The position numbers and the translations under genes were made by a program. A stretch of DNA of 64,000 nt from Bathymodiolus japonicus methanotrophic gill symbiont. Its GTDB lineage: Bacteria > Pseudomonadota > Gammaproteobacteria > Methylococcales > Methylomonadaceae. This document shows, one piece after another, positions 1 to 9,624 of the stretch (its first letter is position 1; each line of letters begins with the position of its first letter). The notes under the pieces are model-generated. The model was not told the origin of the DNA. It was given only the letters and a program-made list of their open reading frames with translations, and made no database searches. The stretch lies in assembly GCF_019721995.1 (NCBI RefSeq), contig NZ_BLYC01000016.1, positions 1-64,000 on the forward strand. The letters run 5' to 3'.

Positions 1-2
1 CG

Positions 3-755
3 CTAACAACCAGCCTATTAATAGGCTGTGCAACATCACCTACTGGACGCAGTCAATTACTGATGATGTCTAATAGTGAAATGCAGCAAATGGGGGAGCA
101 GTCATTTAATAACCTAAAAAAAGAAATGCCCATAGAACACGATGCAAAAATCAATGCCTATGTGCGCTGTGTCGCTACGGCTATCACCAATGAAGTGGGC
201 GGCGACTGGGAAGTGGTAGTATTTAAAGAGCCATCTGCCAATGCATTTGCACTTCCGGGTAGAAAAATTGGCGTACATACCGGACTGTTGAATGTTGCGC
301 AAAATCAGGACCAGCTGGCCGCAGTATTAGGCCATGAAGTCGCGCATGTTTTAGCAAACCATAGTAACGAGCGTGTTTCGCAAAAAACCATGGTTAATCA
401 GGGTTTATCTATTAGTCAGGCTATCATTAACCCACAGTCAGAACTAGGTCAAGCAGGTATGGGACTATTAGGCGTTGGCGCTGAATATGGCATTATCATG
501 CCCTTTAGTCGGGCGCATGAATCGGAGGCTGATATTTACGGGCTGGATTTGATGGCAAAAGCTGGCTTTAACCCGGAGGAAAGTGTGACGCTCTGGGTTA
601 ATATGGGTAAAGCAGGTGGCGAAGCACCACCTGAATTCATGTCCACGCATCCTGCACATGCAGCCCGTATTACAGACTTGCAAGAGCAAATGCCCAAAGC
701 ATTAAAGCTACGCAGTGAGGCACAGGCTCAAGGCAAATATCCGCAATGTAACTAG
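3..755 (+). CDS. M48 family zinc metallopeptidase lipoprotein (5' partial)
   Basis: This is a probable outer-membrane or periplasmic quality-control protease of the M48B (LoiP/YcaL-like) type. The reading frame is open to the window edge. Upstream of the first ATG (63) it encodes a lipobox (LLIGC) followed by ATSPTGRSQLL, so the real start lies before the window and the mature protein is probably a lipoprotein. The zinc motif HEVAH falls at about nt 333-347, and the third-ligand region ESEADIYGLDLM at about nt 525. This spacing is normal for the family. It ends in TAG at 755, just before a REP hairpin pair. The family call is firm; the exact orthologue is not. Confidence 0.9.
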   Translation, partial: LTTSLLIGCATSPTGRSQLLMMSNSEMQQMGEQSFNNLKKEMPIEHDAKINAYVRCVATAITNEVGGDWEVVVFKEPSANAFALPGRKIGVHTGLLNVAQNQDQLAAVLGHEVAHVLANHSNERVSQKTMVNQGLSISQAIINPQSELGQAGMGLLGVGAEYGIIMPFSRAHESEADIYGLDLMAKAGFNPEESVTLWVNMGKAGGEAPPEFMSTHPAHAARITDLQEQMPKALKLRSEAQAQGKYPQCN

Positions 756-756
756 A

Positions 757-822
757 CTGTAGAGCGGACTTCAGTCCGCCTGCTCTATAAAATGGTTATT
801 GCGGACTAAAGTCCGCTCTACC
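757..822. repeat. REP-B hairpin pair (GTAG-headed)
   Basis: Two inverted copies of a short palindrome, GTAGAGCGGACTTCAGTCCGC and its reverse, are separated by about 20 bp in the convergent gap between the M48 peptidase and cobH genes. The GTAG foot followed by a GC-rich hairpin is the classic layout of REP sequences handled by RAYT transposases. The second hairpin overlaps the last codons of cobH. It may also act as a transcription terminator for both genes. Confidence 0.85.
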
Positions 823-1483
823 CATTTTTTGCCTGCTCTGCGAGCGCTAATAGCGCGTGATTAGCAGCCACAACAAGAGTCGAACCGCCTTTACGTCCTT
901 GAGTAATAATCCAGGGAATATCTTTTAATAATGCCGTTTCTGCTTTAGATTCTGCTGCAGAAACAAAGCCTACTGGCATACCGACAATTAATGCTGGACG
1001 GACATTTTCTGCTTTTATCATGCGGATGACTTCCAGCAAAGCCGTCGGCGCATTACCAACGGCAACAATGCTATTTTGCAGTAAATCCAAGCGCTGAGCC
1101 TTGCGCATCGCCTGTACTGCACGTGTAGTATTTTCCGCTTTTGCCTGAGTAATTACATCCGCATCAGAAATAAAATGATGCGTGCTCACGCCAAAATGAC
1201 CTAACCGGGGTTTGGATAAGCCTACACAGATCATTTCTACATCGGCAACAATATTTGCGCCCTGCTGAATAGCATGCAGACCTGACGATACCGCATCCGG
1301 GTGAAATTTTGTCAGCCCATTAAATTTAAAATCAGCCGTAGCATGGATCATTCTGCGCACGATATTCCATTCAGACGCTGAATAATTGTGGCTGCCGACT
1401 TCCTGGTCGACTATGGCAAATGAGTCATGTTCAATCTTTTGCCCTGCCTGGGTCATTTGCTCTGTAATAGTATTTTGTTGCAT
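818..1483 (-). CDS. cobH: Precorrin-8X methylmutase
   Basis: CobH/CbiC moves the methyl group from C-11 to C-12 of the corrin ring, giving hydrogenobyrinic acid in cobalamin synthesis. The 221-residue length matches the family. Family motifs visible in order are VRRMIHATADF, DVEMICVGLSKPRL, GNAPTALLEV, GMPVGFVSAAESK and QGRKGGSTLVVAA. No other cobalamin biosynthesis gene lies next to it here, so it is either isolated or its operon lies elsewhere. A cobalamin riboswitch occurs 33 kb away. The start at 1483 has no strong Shine-Dalgarno sequence. Confidence 0.9.
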   Translation of the reverse strand: MQQNTITEQMTQAGQKIEHDSFAIVDQEVGSHNYSASEWNIVRRMIHATADFKFNGLTKFHPDAVSSGLHAIQQGANIVADVEMICVGLSKPRLGHFGVSTHHFISDADVITQAKAENTTRAVQAMRKAQRLDLLQNSIVAVGNAPTALLEVIRMIKAENVRPALIVGMPVGFVSAAESKAETALLKDIPWIITQGRKGGSTLVVAANHALLALAEQAKNG

Positions 1484-1920
1484 GTTTTTCCCGCGAGTTA
1501 TTTGCTGCTAGTTGCCTCACTATCATAGCAGTTATGTACAGACTTCGCGCGCTCACGGTAGCGGTACGAAGTATTGGTCAATGACCACTAAAAATGGCTG
1601 CAATACTTCACTGGCTTGCTCACATGAAATATTCATCTGGTCATTTTCAAGTAAATAATTAGCAAAGGTCTTGATGCATTTCCAGTTGCGTGGCTTATCT
1701 ATAAAGCGGAATGCTTTCATAAACTGAAGTTTCCCAATTATTGAGTAGCTGAAATACACAATGCTGGTGTATCGAGGTTTATTTTAGGTGGTTTTGCCAT
1801 GTTTATAGCAAACCCCTATTTAATTCCCCTTAGGCAATAGCATTTGAAACGAATGAAAAGACTGTTTTTTTCATATATAGTTTCTCAGATAAATAATTTC
1901 CAAATTTGGAGCGCTTAAAC

Positions 1921-3431
1921 TTAGGCGGTAACAACGAAATCTTCCCGCAATTTTTGCATAACACAAATCACTTTACTGGCATCATGCATATAAGTGTTAA
2001 AAGTTTGCACAACTGAATCATGAAGATCTTCAAAAGTTTTAAAATACTTCATATGAGTCGAATCGCGTTTCGTATTTTTCCATAATTTCTCAATCGGATT
2101 AAAATCCGGCGAGAACGCAGGGAGACGTTCTACTGTCAAACGATCTACATTAGCTAACTTAAATTCCTTAATAACACCGCTTCCATGATACGGGGCACCA
2201 TCTTCAATTAGAATAATCTTGCCTTTATAATAAGCCAGCAATTGTGTTAAAAACTCAACATAGCTTTCACCATTAAAACGCCCAGATGTTTCAGCGTGTT
2301 GTAATATCATTGGCTTATAACTCTCGATTAAGACGTTGTCGGCAATAGAATATATCGCTTCCATAAAAAGCTTCTGTGTTGGATATTTCTCATTTTTTAA
2401 GCTTTTAAGAATAGCTAAAAATTCTTGAGGCAGCCCAGCTTCTTTTAAAAGTCTAAGTGACTTTGGTTTTATCTCATAAGCCAATGATTCTCGGTATTGA
2501 AAACTCCCTCCTTCGAGTTCGATCGTACCAAACATTTTCAACCCTTTTCGAATCCCTGATGTTTTCACTGTGGGTTGCTCTCCTATTGGAGCCCAGGTTC
2601 GTGCCAATGAACCCCACATAGCAAATGACACCTCATCACCGAATAAAACGACACTCTTTCGCTGAAAATCATGGAAACGGAGCTTAGCGAAGTGGTGATT
2701 TTTAGTCCCTGATAGGCGACAGGGCAATTCGCTGATTCGACGTGTGCTAGCAGCACGCGAGAGGAGCAAGAATTGCATTCCGAATAGCCGTCCAGCCAGT
2801 GAGGTAGTAATGACGAAGCGGCTTTTGTGCGTAGTCGTTGCGGACGCAGGGCGTTCAGGGCATCTCCCATCCGCTGCGTAGGTGAACGAATTATGGCGAC
2901 AGGAGTCCCGGGATTTCGTGAGGTAGCATGGCGCGCCTGCGCCTTTTCCATAATGGCAGGCAATGTTTCTTCCAGCCACGTTTTTCTTTCAAGCTCGTAC
3001 TTTTCTTCTTCTTGGCGATCAGTCACAAAACGAGCTTTTTGATAACTGAAGCCCAGTTTTTTCATTAGGCTTGATAAATAGTTCAAGTTATAACGAACTT
3101 CAAATTTTAACCAAATAAGCTCGGCAATCATCGCAGTATTCCATATTCCACAATGAAATCCATTGTCTTCTGGGCCTTTCTTTATCAACTCAACCAATTT
3201 ATTTTTCTGGTCTTTAGTTAACTTTGACTTCCGACCACGTCCTTGATAGTGTTGCCCTATTAACCAACCGACACCTTTATGCATGAATGTTTTCAGCCAA
3301 TTTATAATGGTTTTTTCACAGACTCACATTAGGCGTGCTATTTCTTTGATTCCCATGCATTCACTGAACCAGAGTAGAGCTTGAGTTAATCGATATAAAC
3401 AAATATTACTTAGCTTGAGAGCTGTCGCCAT
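1921..3431 (-). pseudogene. IS630-family transposase, interrupted
   Basis: The N-terminal half starts near 3431 (MATALKLSNICLYRL) and has an in-frame TGA at 3324-3326 inside the helix-turn-helix region. It then runs to EETLPAIMEKA at 2940. The C-terminal half carries the catalytic signature: LFGDEVSF, ILIEDGAPYH and PDFNPIEKLWKN. The type 1 element at 2660-2939 separates the halves. Deleting the element exactly would leave the halves out of frame by two bases, so this copy has an additional defect at or near the junction. No active transposase is expected. Confidence 0.85.
2660..2939 (+). repeat. Type 1 hairpin element (280 bp)
   Basis: It begins CGCTGAAAATC and ends GGCGCGCCTG. Three other copies of exactly 280 bp lie at 6329, 15994 and 19731. 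The 5' flank is CTTT. Its internal stems include CTGAAAATCA pairing with TGATTTTTAG, GCAATTC with GAATTGC, and ACGCAG with CTGCGT. It sits inside the IS630 transposase gene, in the opposite orientation to that gene. Confidence 0.9.
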
Positions 3432-3777
3432 ATTTTTTTTAGTCGGTCTACAATTGACTTTGAAAAAGTGAGGGATACCATTTTTGACTGTTTCCGTTAG
3501 TGTTGGGACGAAAATTATAAGCCAGTTTCCCCTCTGTCGTTTTTGTTTGTTCGGAAATTAATTTTCTGAAAGTCTATAGTTGTAGCATAGTTTCAATTTT
3601 ACCATAAATAATTATTGGGAAACTTCAGTTCATAAAAAGTTCACTAATTTTTAATTCACGCTCAGCAGCACAAGGGATAAAGTATTCTAAATAACGGTAT
3701 GCCTGCTCTATGTCTGAGTGCCCACCATAATTTTTTAAGGCGATGATATTAACCAGCTGAAGTTTCTTAGAAATTCA

Positions 3778-4335
3778 TCAAGGAACCATTCGCAATAAAA
3801 CGGCTACCACCGAATTTACAGGGGAGCTGCTGTATTTGGGGCAAACCCTTTCAAAATCCGGATCCAAAGCCGCTTCGGCAATGATGCGGCGGATATCTGA
3901 AAATGCGAAACTGGCTCGCCCCTTCACTTTGTGCCGACGTTCCGGATCGGTTTTTAAACGATCCGCGTAAATCCACGTCAGCGTTGTTGCCAAACCAGCT
4001 ATCAGTGACTGTCAATATCGGAGCGGTGGAAAAATGTTCTGCAATTGCAATCAGCATTTGAGCCGCCTGAGCCATCTTGGTCTGGAAAGGAACGACATCA
4101 CCTCTTATCGTGGCGGTTTCTTTTTTTGCCTGAATTGTTTTTAAGGGCAGATAAAATCGGAAATCTAAAAATAAGCACGCCCAGCGACCTTTGACCTGTT
4201 TCAGCAACCCTACCGATACAATATTTTGTGCCCATGGATATTTGCTTTGATTCGATTTGGCCGCGTGGTCAAAAATGGCTTCACAGCCGAAGATATTTTT
4301 GCCTACTTTAGTGATAATGGCATCAGTGTTCCCAT
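3778..4335 (-). pseudogene. IS-beta DDE transposase remnant
   Basis: These are fragments of the transposase also seen at 61404-62996. The C-terminal end (RASFAFSDIRRIIAEAALDP) and a middle part (FLDFRFYLPLKTIQAKKET) are joined by an internal deletion of about 490 bp. The deletion junction falls on GGCAACA, a 7-bp sequence present at both deletion ends in the longer copy (near 62292 and 62784), which suggests slippage or microhomology repair. The N-terminal end is cut by IS-gamma after DDSIITKVGK. Confidence 0.75.
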
Positions 4336-4340
4336 TGAAA

Positions 4341-5498
4341 GAAGAAGTACCTAAACAAAGCAGCCTATAACCTACCTGAAGGTAGCACCACTCGAATATT
4401 TCCATTATTTCCATCTTTTTGATTTTAATCACTTATAACAGCAAATAGACACTCTGTAGGCACCGTAAAAAAACAACAAATAATTTCAAATAAAGCTTGC
4501 AATTGCCGAAAAAATTCTTCTAAAAATTTCCGTTTTAATCACCTCATAAACGGATATCACCCATGCTTAAAGACCTACCACTCTCTGAACATATTCACCA
4601 ACACTGCAATGAAAGTATGGAACGTGCCCTGTTAGCAGAGCGTCATCCTTTGTGGGCTCGTTCATGCCCAGAGTTGAAGGATATATCGACTTTATTCGCC
4701 TTGGGTTATTACGCTGTATCAGTGTAGTCGATAGTGGTCGCCATTTCCTCCAAACCAATGAACATATTTATGGCCAGCTGCTTCCCCACTCAACGTATTT
4801 TAAATCACTGAAGTCGCATAGACGAACAAGTATGCTTGAGGCATTTGAACAGCAGAGCTATCATCTTCACGCTGAAACACTGCTATCGCAAGGCATTGAT
4901 TATCTTAAAGCATTCCCAGAACTTGACGAATACACCATAGAAGCAGCGGATGGACATTTTATTGATCATGCCTGCCATACTGAAAAAAACAGCAAGGGGA
5001 AAGTTCAGGCGGCCGGGGGGATTTACGCGTTGAATCTCAGAAGTGGGTTGCTCAGATTTCTTTGTCTGGTGACAAACGGAACTCAGAGACATCAAGAAAT
5101 ACCTGTGTTACGAGATCATATTGAAAAGCAAAACAATGGAAATAACAGCTCTCAGAAACGTCTCTATGTCTACGATAAAGCCGTCACCGGCTTTGTCTGG
5201 TGGGATCGGCAGAAACGACATGCTAATCACATGATTTCAATGCTAAAAGAAAATTCAATTGCGACTCTGGTTGAGTCTATCCCTTTTGACTCCCAGCATG
5301 AGATCAATACAGGAGTTGAAGCATACAGTGTGTACGAAAACAAGGGCATCAAATTTAACGTGGTGGATTACCGTGATCCAGAAACCGGAAAACTTCACCG
5401 GTTTGTGACAACCTTGCCAATGACTATTAACCCTGGAACCATTGCTATGCTGTATTTCAAGCGATGGACGATTGAAAAGACATTCAATAACACTAAAA
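4341..5498 (+). mobile_element. IS-gamma, 3'-truncated copy
   Basis: The left boundary is set where the IS-beta sequence stops (after TGATAATGG) and CATCAGTGTTCCCATTG begins. The same left-end sequence recurs at 17674. The right end is missing because MITE-delta adjoins the transposase gene directly. The 4341-4562 stretch is the noncoding IS leader. Confidence 0.65.
4563..5498 (+). pseudogene. IS-gamma IS4-type transposase, frameshifted and truncated
   Basis: The reading frame starts MLKDLPLSEHIHQHC at 4563 and runs to a TAG at about 4727, while the homologous frame continues from about 4700 in another phase (LRCISVVDSGRHFLQ). A frameshift therefore lies between about 4690 and 4725. The downstream part reads AADGHFIDHACH, NLRSGLLRFL and YDKAVTGFVWWD, and ends at FKRWTIEKTFNNTK, where MITE-delta cuts it off. 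The later copy at 20200-21014 shows the missing C-terminus. The protein has the layout of an IS4-superfamily DDE transposase. Confidence 0.75.
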
Positions 5499-5650
5499 CT
5501 CGGTGTTCAAGTTTTCAGCTATAACTGGGCTAAGAAAAGTACATTTTTCCGGCTTTGTTTTATAAGTGATTGATTTACAATGATGTTGATGCTTTCTTTG
5601 TCAGTAAAATTATCAATAAAGTCAATCAGTTAAAAAACTTGAACATCGAG
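5499..5650. mobile_element. MITE-delta (152 bp)
   Basis: Its ends CTCGGTGTTCAAGTTTT and AAAACTTGAACATCGAG match the inverted repeats of IS-delta (17966-19495). An identical-length copy is at 28571-28722. No direct repeat remains here, because the left flank is IS-gamma and the right flank is IS-beta; a deletion has joined them. Confidence 0.8.
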
Positions 5651-6122
5651 TGTAAACAAACAGAGAGGCTCGTTCGCGGCCTAAAGTGGTTTCGGAAAAA
5701 TGATCTTGAAGCGGGAGTAAAATATTGCGTAAAATGAACATGAATGAGGTCGTTTTATTTGTATAATCAATGTGTTATAAACTTTTATTATACAGTAAAA
5801 CTAGACCTCATTCACGATTAACCTGTTGTTTTTAAAAAGAATTCAAGGCTTTTAGTCAGCGGAATGGCATTAATATTAGTAATACCTAATATTTCAGAAA
5901 AATAAGCATTAGCTGATATTCTTATGCTTTAAAAACTAGGAAACTTCAGTTAACCAGGTGTGCATTAAATATTTCACCGTCCCGCTGAGCAACATATTTT
6001 GCTTCTGTCAAAGGCCCCGTTAATAGATTAATCACATCAGCCTCATAGGCTTTTTGTAGACTTAGTCTTTCAGCATCCGAGCCTAGATAATTATTTTCTA
6101 TTTCCACCACCGGTAGATTATC

Positions 6123-6328
6123 AACTGAAGTTTCCCAATTATTGAGTAGCTGAAATACACAATGCTGGTGTATCGAGGTTTATTTTAGGTGGTTTTGCCA
6201 TGTTTATAGCAAACCCCTACTTAATTCCCCTTAGGCAATAGCATTTGAAACGAATGAAAAGACTATTTTTTCATATAGTTGTAGCATAGTTTCAATTTTA
6301 CCATAAATAATTATTGGGAAACTTCGCC
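6123..6328. mobile_element. MITE-beta copy 2
   Basis: AACTGAAGTTTCCCAATT begins right after TATC (6119-6122). The matching TATC at 6610-6613 lies beyond an adjacent type 1 element. The right terminus reads GGGAAACTTC followed by GCC instead of the expected AGT, so the last bases changed when or after the type 1 element arrived. Confidence 0.8.
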
Positions 6329-6608
6329 CGCTGAAAATCATGGAAACGGAGCTTAGCGAAGTGGTGATTTTTAGTCCCTGATAGGCGACAGGGCAATTCG
6401 CTGATTCGACGTGTGCTAGCAGCACGCGAGAGGAGCAAGAATTGCATTCCGAATAGCCGTCCAGCCAGTGAGGTAGTAATGACGAAGCGGCTTTTGTGCG
6501 TAGTCGTTGCGGACGCAGGGCGTTCAGGGCATCTCCCATCCGCTGCGTAGGTGAACTAATTATGGCGACAGGAGTCCCGGAATTTCGTGAGGTAGCATGG
6601 CGCGCCTG
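6329..6608 (+). repeat. Type 1 hairpin element (280 bp)
   Basis: It begins CGCTGAAAATCATGG and ends GGCGCGCCTG, the same 280-bp length as the other type 1 copies. The 5' flank is CGCC. It lies between the end of MITE-beta copy 2 and that MITE's TATC target duplicate, so it inserted after the MITE did. Confidence 0.9.
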
Positions 6609-6823
6609 TTATCAATTAACCTGCCACCTAAAATCTGGGCAAAATAGGCATGATGCTTTTGCTGCTTCTTATTAATAATCTGAAAGTAAACCGGCGGTAA
6701 TTTTTGTTGCTGGTTGCGGATAAAAATTGCCGCGACATGTCCAGCCTCGTGAAAGACTATCTGTTTAAGTAATTCCTCGGCACACAGTGGTGTGTTGGGG
6801 AGGGAGTGATTTGTTCGTTTCAT

Positions 6824-7222
6824 AATAGGTAACCTCTTGAAAAAAAATGCGGCCATTACAGCCGCATTAGAGGAAGGAGATAGCTCTGATTATTCCGAAG
6901 AGGAACGCATTCAAGAGTTAGGCGTAGTTTATGTGAGCAAAAACACTTTGCAAATGTGGCATTTTGACGCGCGACAATTTGTCGCCAGTTTTGGCATAAT
7001 AGCTGCTATGTATTGCTATTGGACAGAAGTAAATTCAATGAAAACACCATTTATCTGCTTTTTCTTGCAAATAAACAAGTTAAATCACCTAAAACCCCGT
7101 GGCATTTAGCCTAAAATAGCTTCATTCTTTAGCAAGCACACTAATGGGCTGCTTTAAAAAAAATATCTGCCACATAATTTAAGGTCACTGCTTGCGGTAA
7201 AATTGCGCACTTATAAAGCCTT
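6824..7222. other. Intergenic stretch without a convincing gene
   Basis: This divergent gap lies between the HEAGH gene and the glycosyltransferase. A 90-codon frame at 6837-7109 starts KKNAAITAALEEGDSSDYSEEER and could be a worn antitoxin-like fragment, but it lacks a ribosome site and its second half is not protein-like. Nothing else is recognisable. Confidence 0.4.
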
Positions 7223-7258
7223 ATGGCTGGGCTTGCAGAAACAACTATTAAACCGTGC

Positions 7259-8080
7259 ATGGAAATTTCCCTGATTATCCCGACTTATAACCGTTGCTCG
7301 CTACTTAAGCGCGCGCTGAATTCGGTGTTTAAACAGAGCAGGAAGCCGGATGAAATCATTGTAGTCGATGATGGCTCTATCGATAACACTGCGGAAATGC
7401 TCGCGGATGAATTTCCACTGGTGAGAGTTATCAGGCAAAGCAATAAGGGCGTAAGTGCCGCAAGAAATGCAGGTATACAGCAGGCGAAAAGCGACTGGAT
7501 CGCTTTGCTGGATTCGGATGATACCTGGCAGGCTGAAAAACTGGCAACCCAGTTCCTGGCATTACAAAGGTCAGCTGACACCAAGATTTGTCATACTGAA
7601 GAAATATGGATTAGAAAGGGCGTAAGAGTCAATGCCATGCACAAGCATAAAAAAGCAGGAGGCTGGATTTTCAAGCAATGCCTGCCCTTATGTGCAATGT
7701 CACCCTCATCAATTATTATTCATCGCTCGGTCTTTGATGATGTCGGCCTGTTTGATGAAAGCCTGCCGGCCTGCGAGGATTACGACCTATGGTTACGTAT
7801 TAGTGCAAAATACCCGGTCTTGTTTATAGAGCAGCAACTAATCAAAAAATATGGCGGACATGAAGATCAGCTATCGCACAAATACTGGGGCATGGATAGG
7901 TTCAGAATACAGACCCTGGAAAAAATTATTAGTCAAGGTGAGCTAAGCGAAGAAAATAAGCAAGATGCCATACAAATGCTGCTAAAAAAAGCACGTATCT
8001 TTAGCAGTGGTGCTTTAAAACGAGGAAATAATGAGTCAGCACAATACTATCAGCAGTTGCTTGATAAGTATCAAACATGA
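7259..8080 (+). CDS. Family 2 glycosyltransferase
   Basis: This is a GT-A fold, inverting sugar transferase that probably acts at the cytoplasmic face on a cell-surface polysaccharide or glycan. The N-terminus MEISLIIPTYNRCSLLKRAL is the family start, so 7259 is preferred over the ATG at 7223. The nucleotide-binding VVDDGSIDNT follows at about residue 40, then NKGVSAARNAG and the metal-binding LLDSDDTW at about residue 90. A CEDYDLWLRI segment typical of the acceptor half is also present. The length of about 273 residues is normal for a single-domain GT2. No partner glycan genes are adjacent. The sugar and acceptor cannot be told. Confidence 0.88.
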   Translation: MEISLIIPTYNRCSLLKRALNSVFKQSRKPDEIIVVDDGSIDNTAEMLADEFPLVRVIRQSNKGVSAARNAGIQQAKSDWIALLDSDDTWQAEKLATQFLALQRSADTKICHTEEIWIRKGVRVNAMHKHKKAGGWIFKQCLPLCAMSPSSIIIHRSVFDDVGLFDESLPACEDYDLWLRISAKYPVLFIEQQLIKKYGGHEDQLSHKYWGMDRFRIQTLEKIISQGELSEENKQDAIQMLLKKARIFSSGALKRGNNESAQYYQQLLDKYQT

Positions 8081-8091
8081 TTGCCTCCGCT

Positions 8092-8252
8092 CTAGAGCAG
8101 ACTTCAGTCCGCTAATAAGCTAATAAGCTAATAAGCTAATGCACAATATACATTGGTATTGATGGTAATCCACTCATTACGTTCTCCATATCAAAATTAC
8201 TAACGTCAACTGCAAGTACTGGTTGAACACAGACTGAAGTCCGCTCTACGAT
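8092..8252. repeat. REP-B hairpins with a short tandem repeat
   Basis: AGAGCAGACTTCAGTCCGC (about 8094-8112) and the inverted ACTGAAGTCCGCTCTAC (about 8233-8249) frame the gap between the convergent glycosyltransferase and ampG genes. Immediately after the first hairpin, an 8-bp unit (TAATAAGC) is repeated about four times (8111-8140). Confidence 0.75.
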
Positions 8253-9598
8253 GGGGTGTTTTGAGCTTTTTTAGTGTCGTTTTGCAAATGCATCAATACC
8301 AGCACTAAAAATATAGCAGGTAAACCCACTGACGAAGCATATAAAAAGAACATCGCATAACCATAGGCATCAACGATTAAACCAGACGCGCCACCCATTA
8401 ATTTTGCCGGCAAAGTCATTAATGAACTAAATAATGCATATTGCGTAGCAGTATAGGCACTATTAGTTAAACTGGATAAGTAGGCGATAAATACCGATGT
8501 GGCAATACCCCCACTTAAATTATCGGCACTGATAACGATTGCCAGTAATTGCAGATTCGGCTCGGAGCGTGCGAGTAGAACAAATAATAAATTAGTGCTG
8601 GCAACGAGTACTGCACCTAATAGCAGGGGCTTCATCAAGCCGTAGCGGATCACTAATACGCCGCCCAGTGCGGCGCCGAAAATAGTCATAAAAAAGCCAA
8701 ATATCTTACTGACATCGGCGATTTCGGTCTTGCTATAACCTAGGTCTAGATAAAACGGGTTAGCCATCACGCCCATGGTAATATCACTCATTTTATACAG
8801 CGCAATCAGAGCTAAAATCCAGAGACCTGTCTTGCCGTTACGGACAAAAAAATCGGCAAAGGGGCTGATAACCGCATCGGAAAACCAGTCGCTTAATCGC
8901 TGCAATATGCCTCGAAGCGCTTGTACGCCCAGTGCCGTTTCAATTTTGTTTTCCAGTTCAGTAGTCTGCTGCTTGATAGGGTGCTTAGACTCTGAGCTGA
9001 GTAGTGTTGCCATAATGCCGATAAACATACATAAAGCCATAGCAGAATAAGCGGCATTCCAGCCGATGTATTCGGCAATATAAAAAGCACCTGCACCGGA
9101 AACAAGCAGGGCAACCCGATAGCCAAATACATACATGGCTGCCATCGCCGCCTGATACTCAGGCTCTATCGCTTCAATACGATAGGCATCGATCACAATA
9201 TCCTGAGTTGCAGAGCAAAAAGCAATCCACACTGCGGTTACGGCAATCAATTCAATTTCTAGCTGCGGGTTTAATTCGGCCAAGGTCATTAAACCAGCGG
9301 AAATTCCTACTTGCGCAAGTAACATCCAGCTGCGCCGCTTACCAAGTAGCCTGGTTAAGAAAGGCAAGGGCAAGCGATCGACTATGGGTGCCCAGATCAC
9401 CTTAATGGAATAAGTTAAGCCTACCCAGCTAAAAAATCCGATAACAGACAAAGTGACGCCCGAGTCTCGCAACCAGGCAGAGAGCGTGGAGAAAACCAGT
9501 AAAAAGGGTAGTCCGGCTGAAAAGCCTAGAAAAGACATGCCTAGGATCTTGGGGCGAAAATAAGCAGAAAATGATTGTTTCCAGCTATGCTCGGTCAT
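8246..9598 (-). CDS. ampG: AmpG-like muropeptide permease (MFS)
   Basis: This is an inner-membrane transporter of the major facilitator superfamily. AmpG brings GlcNAc-anhydroMurNAc peptides from the periplasm into the cytoplasm for wall recycling. The protein is 450 residues with about twelve hydrophobic segments. The first region reads ILGMSFLGFSAGLPFLLVFS and is followed by WLRDSGVTLSVIGFFSWVGL, both AmpG hallmarks, with APIVDRLPLPF and GKRRSWMLLAQ in the next loop. The start is at 9598. An upstream hairpin terminator separates it from nhaD. The family call is strong; the substrate is inferred from the family. Confidence 0.88.
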   Translation of the reverse strand: MTEHSWKQSFSAYFRPKILGMSFLGFSAGLPFLLVFSTLSAWLRDSGVTLSVIGFFSWVGLTYSIKVIWAPIVDRLPLPFLTRLLGKRRSWMLLAQVGISAGLMTLAELNPQLEIELIAVTAVWIAFCSATQDIVIDAYRIEAIEPEYQAAMAAMYVFGYRVALLVSGAGAFYIAEYIGWNAAYSAMALCMFIGIMATLLSSESKHPIKQQTTELENKIETALGVQALRGILQRLSDWFSDAVISPFADFFVRNGKTGLWILALIALYKMSDITMGVMANPFYLDLGYSKTEIADVSKIFGFFMTIFGAALGGVLVIRYGLMKPLLLGAVLVASTNLLFVLLARSEPNLQLLAIVISADNLSGGIATSVFIAYLSSLTNSAYTATQYALFSSLMTLPAKLMGGASGLIVDAYGYAMFFLYASSVGLPAIFLVLVLMHLQNDTKKAQNTPS

Positions 9599-9624
9599 AT
9601 CAATGTGGGTTATAGTTTCAGAAA

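Larger units (their letters stand above)
1878..3576. mobile_element. IS630-family insertion sequence
   Basis: The ends TAGTTTCTCAGA and TCTGAAAGTCTA form imperfect inverted repeats that continue inward with TAATTTCC. The flanks carry the TA duplication typical of IS630/Tc1 elements. Comparison with intact MITE-beta copies shows the precise insertion point. The element is longer than usual because a 280-bp type 1 hairpin element lies inside its transposase gene. Confidence 0.85.
1722..3630. mobile_element. MITE-beta copy 1, interrupted by an IS630-family element
   Basis: Terminal inverted repeats AACTGAAGTTTCCCAAT and ATTGGGAAACTTCAGTT lie between CATA duplicates (1718-1721 and 3631-3634). 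The MITE itself occupies 1722-1877 and 3577-3630. The middle is an IS630-family element inserted at TA. The ends match those of the IS-beta element at 61194-63019, so that transposase is the likely mover. Confidence 0.85.
3755..5951. mobile_element. IS-beta copy carrying IS-gamma and a MITE inside it
   Basis: Its ends are AGCTGAAGTTTCTTAG and CTAGGAAACTTCAGTT, with AACC duplicates at 3751-3754 and 5952-5955. The outer parts, 3755-4340 and about 5651-5951, are the reverse complement of the IS-beta copy at 61194-63019. The middle is IS-gamma (about 4341-5498) followed by MITE-delta (5499-5650). IS-beta sequence between the two outer parts has been lost. Confidence 0.8.
1553..6823 (-). pseudogene. 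HEAGH-motif protein gene split into four pieces by nested insertions
   Basis: One small gene, about 215 codons, can be rebuilt from four collinear pieces on the minus strand: 6823-6610, 6118-5952, 3750-3631 and 1717-1553. At each break the insertion is flanked by a 4-bp target duplication (TATC, AACC and CATA on the plus strand), and removing the insert with one duplicate restores the frame (RLID-NLPVV, FNAH-LVNII, SELFM-KAFRF). The rebuilt protein starts MKRTNHSLPNTPLC after an AGAGG ribosome site and carries QIVFHEAGHVAAIF, an FtsH/M41-like HExxH motif. Its function is unknown. The start, stop and junctions are read directly from the sequence. Confidence 0.8.

Noticed and set aside
6837-7109. 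90-codon frame as an antitoxin gene
   Set aside because: No ribosome site or toxin partner is present, and the second half is not protein-like. It is kept only as a note in the intergenic entry.
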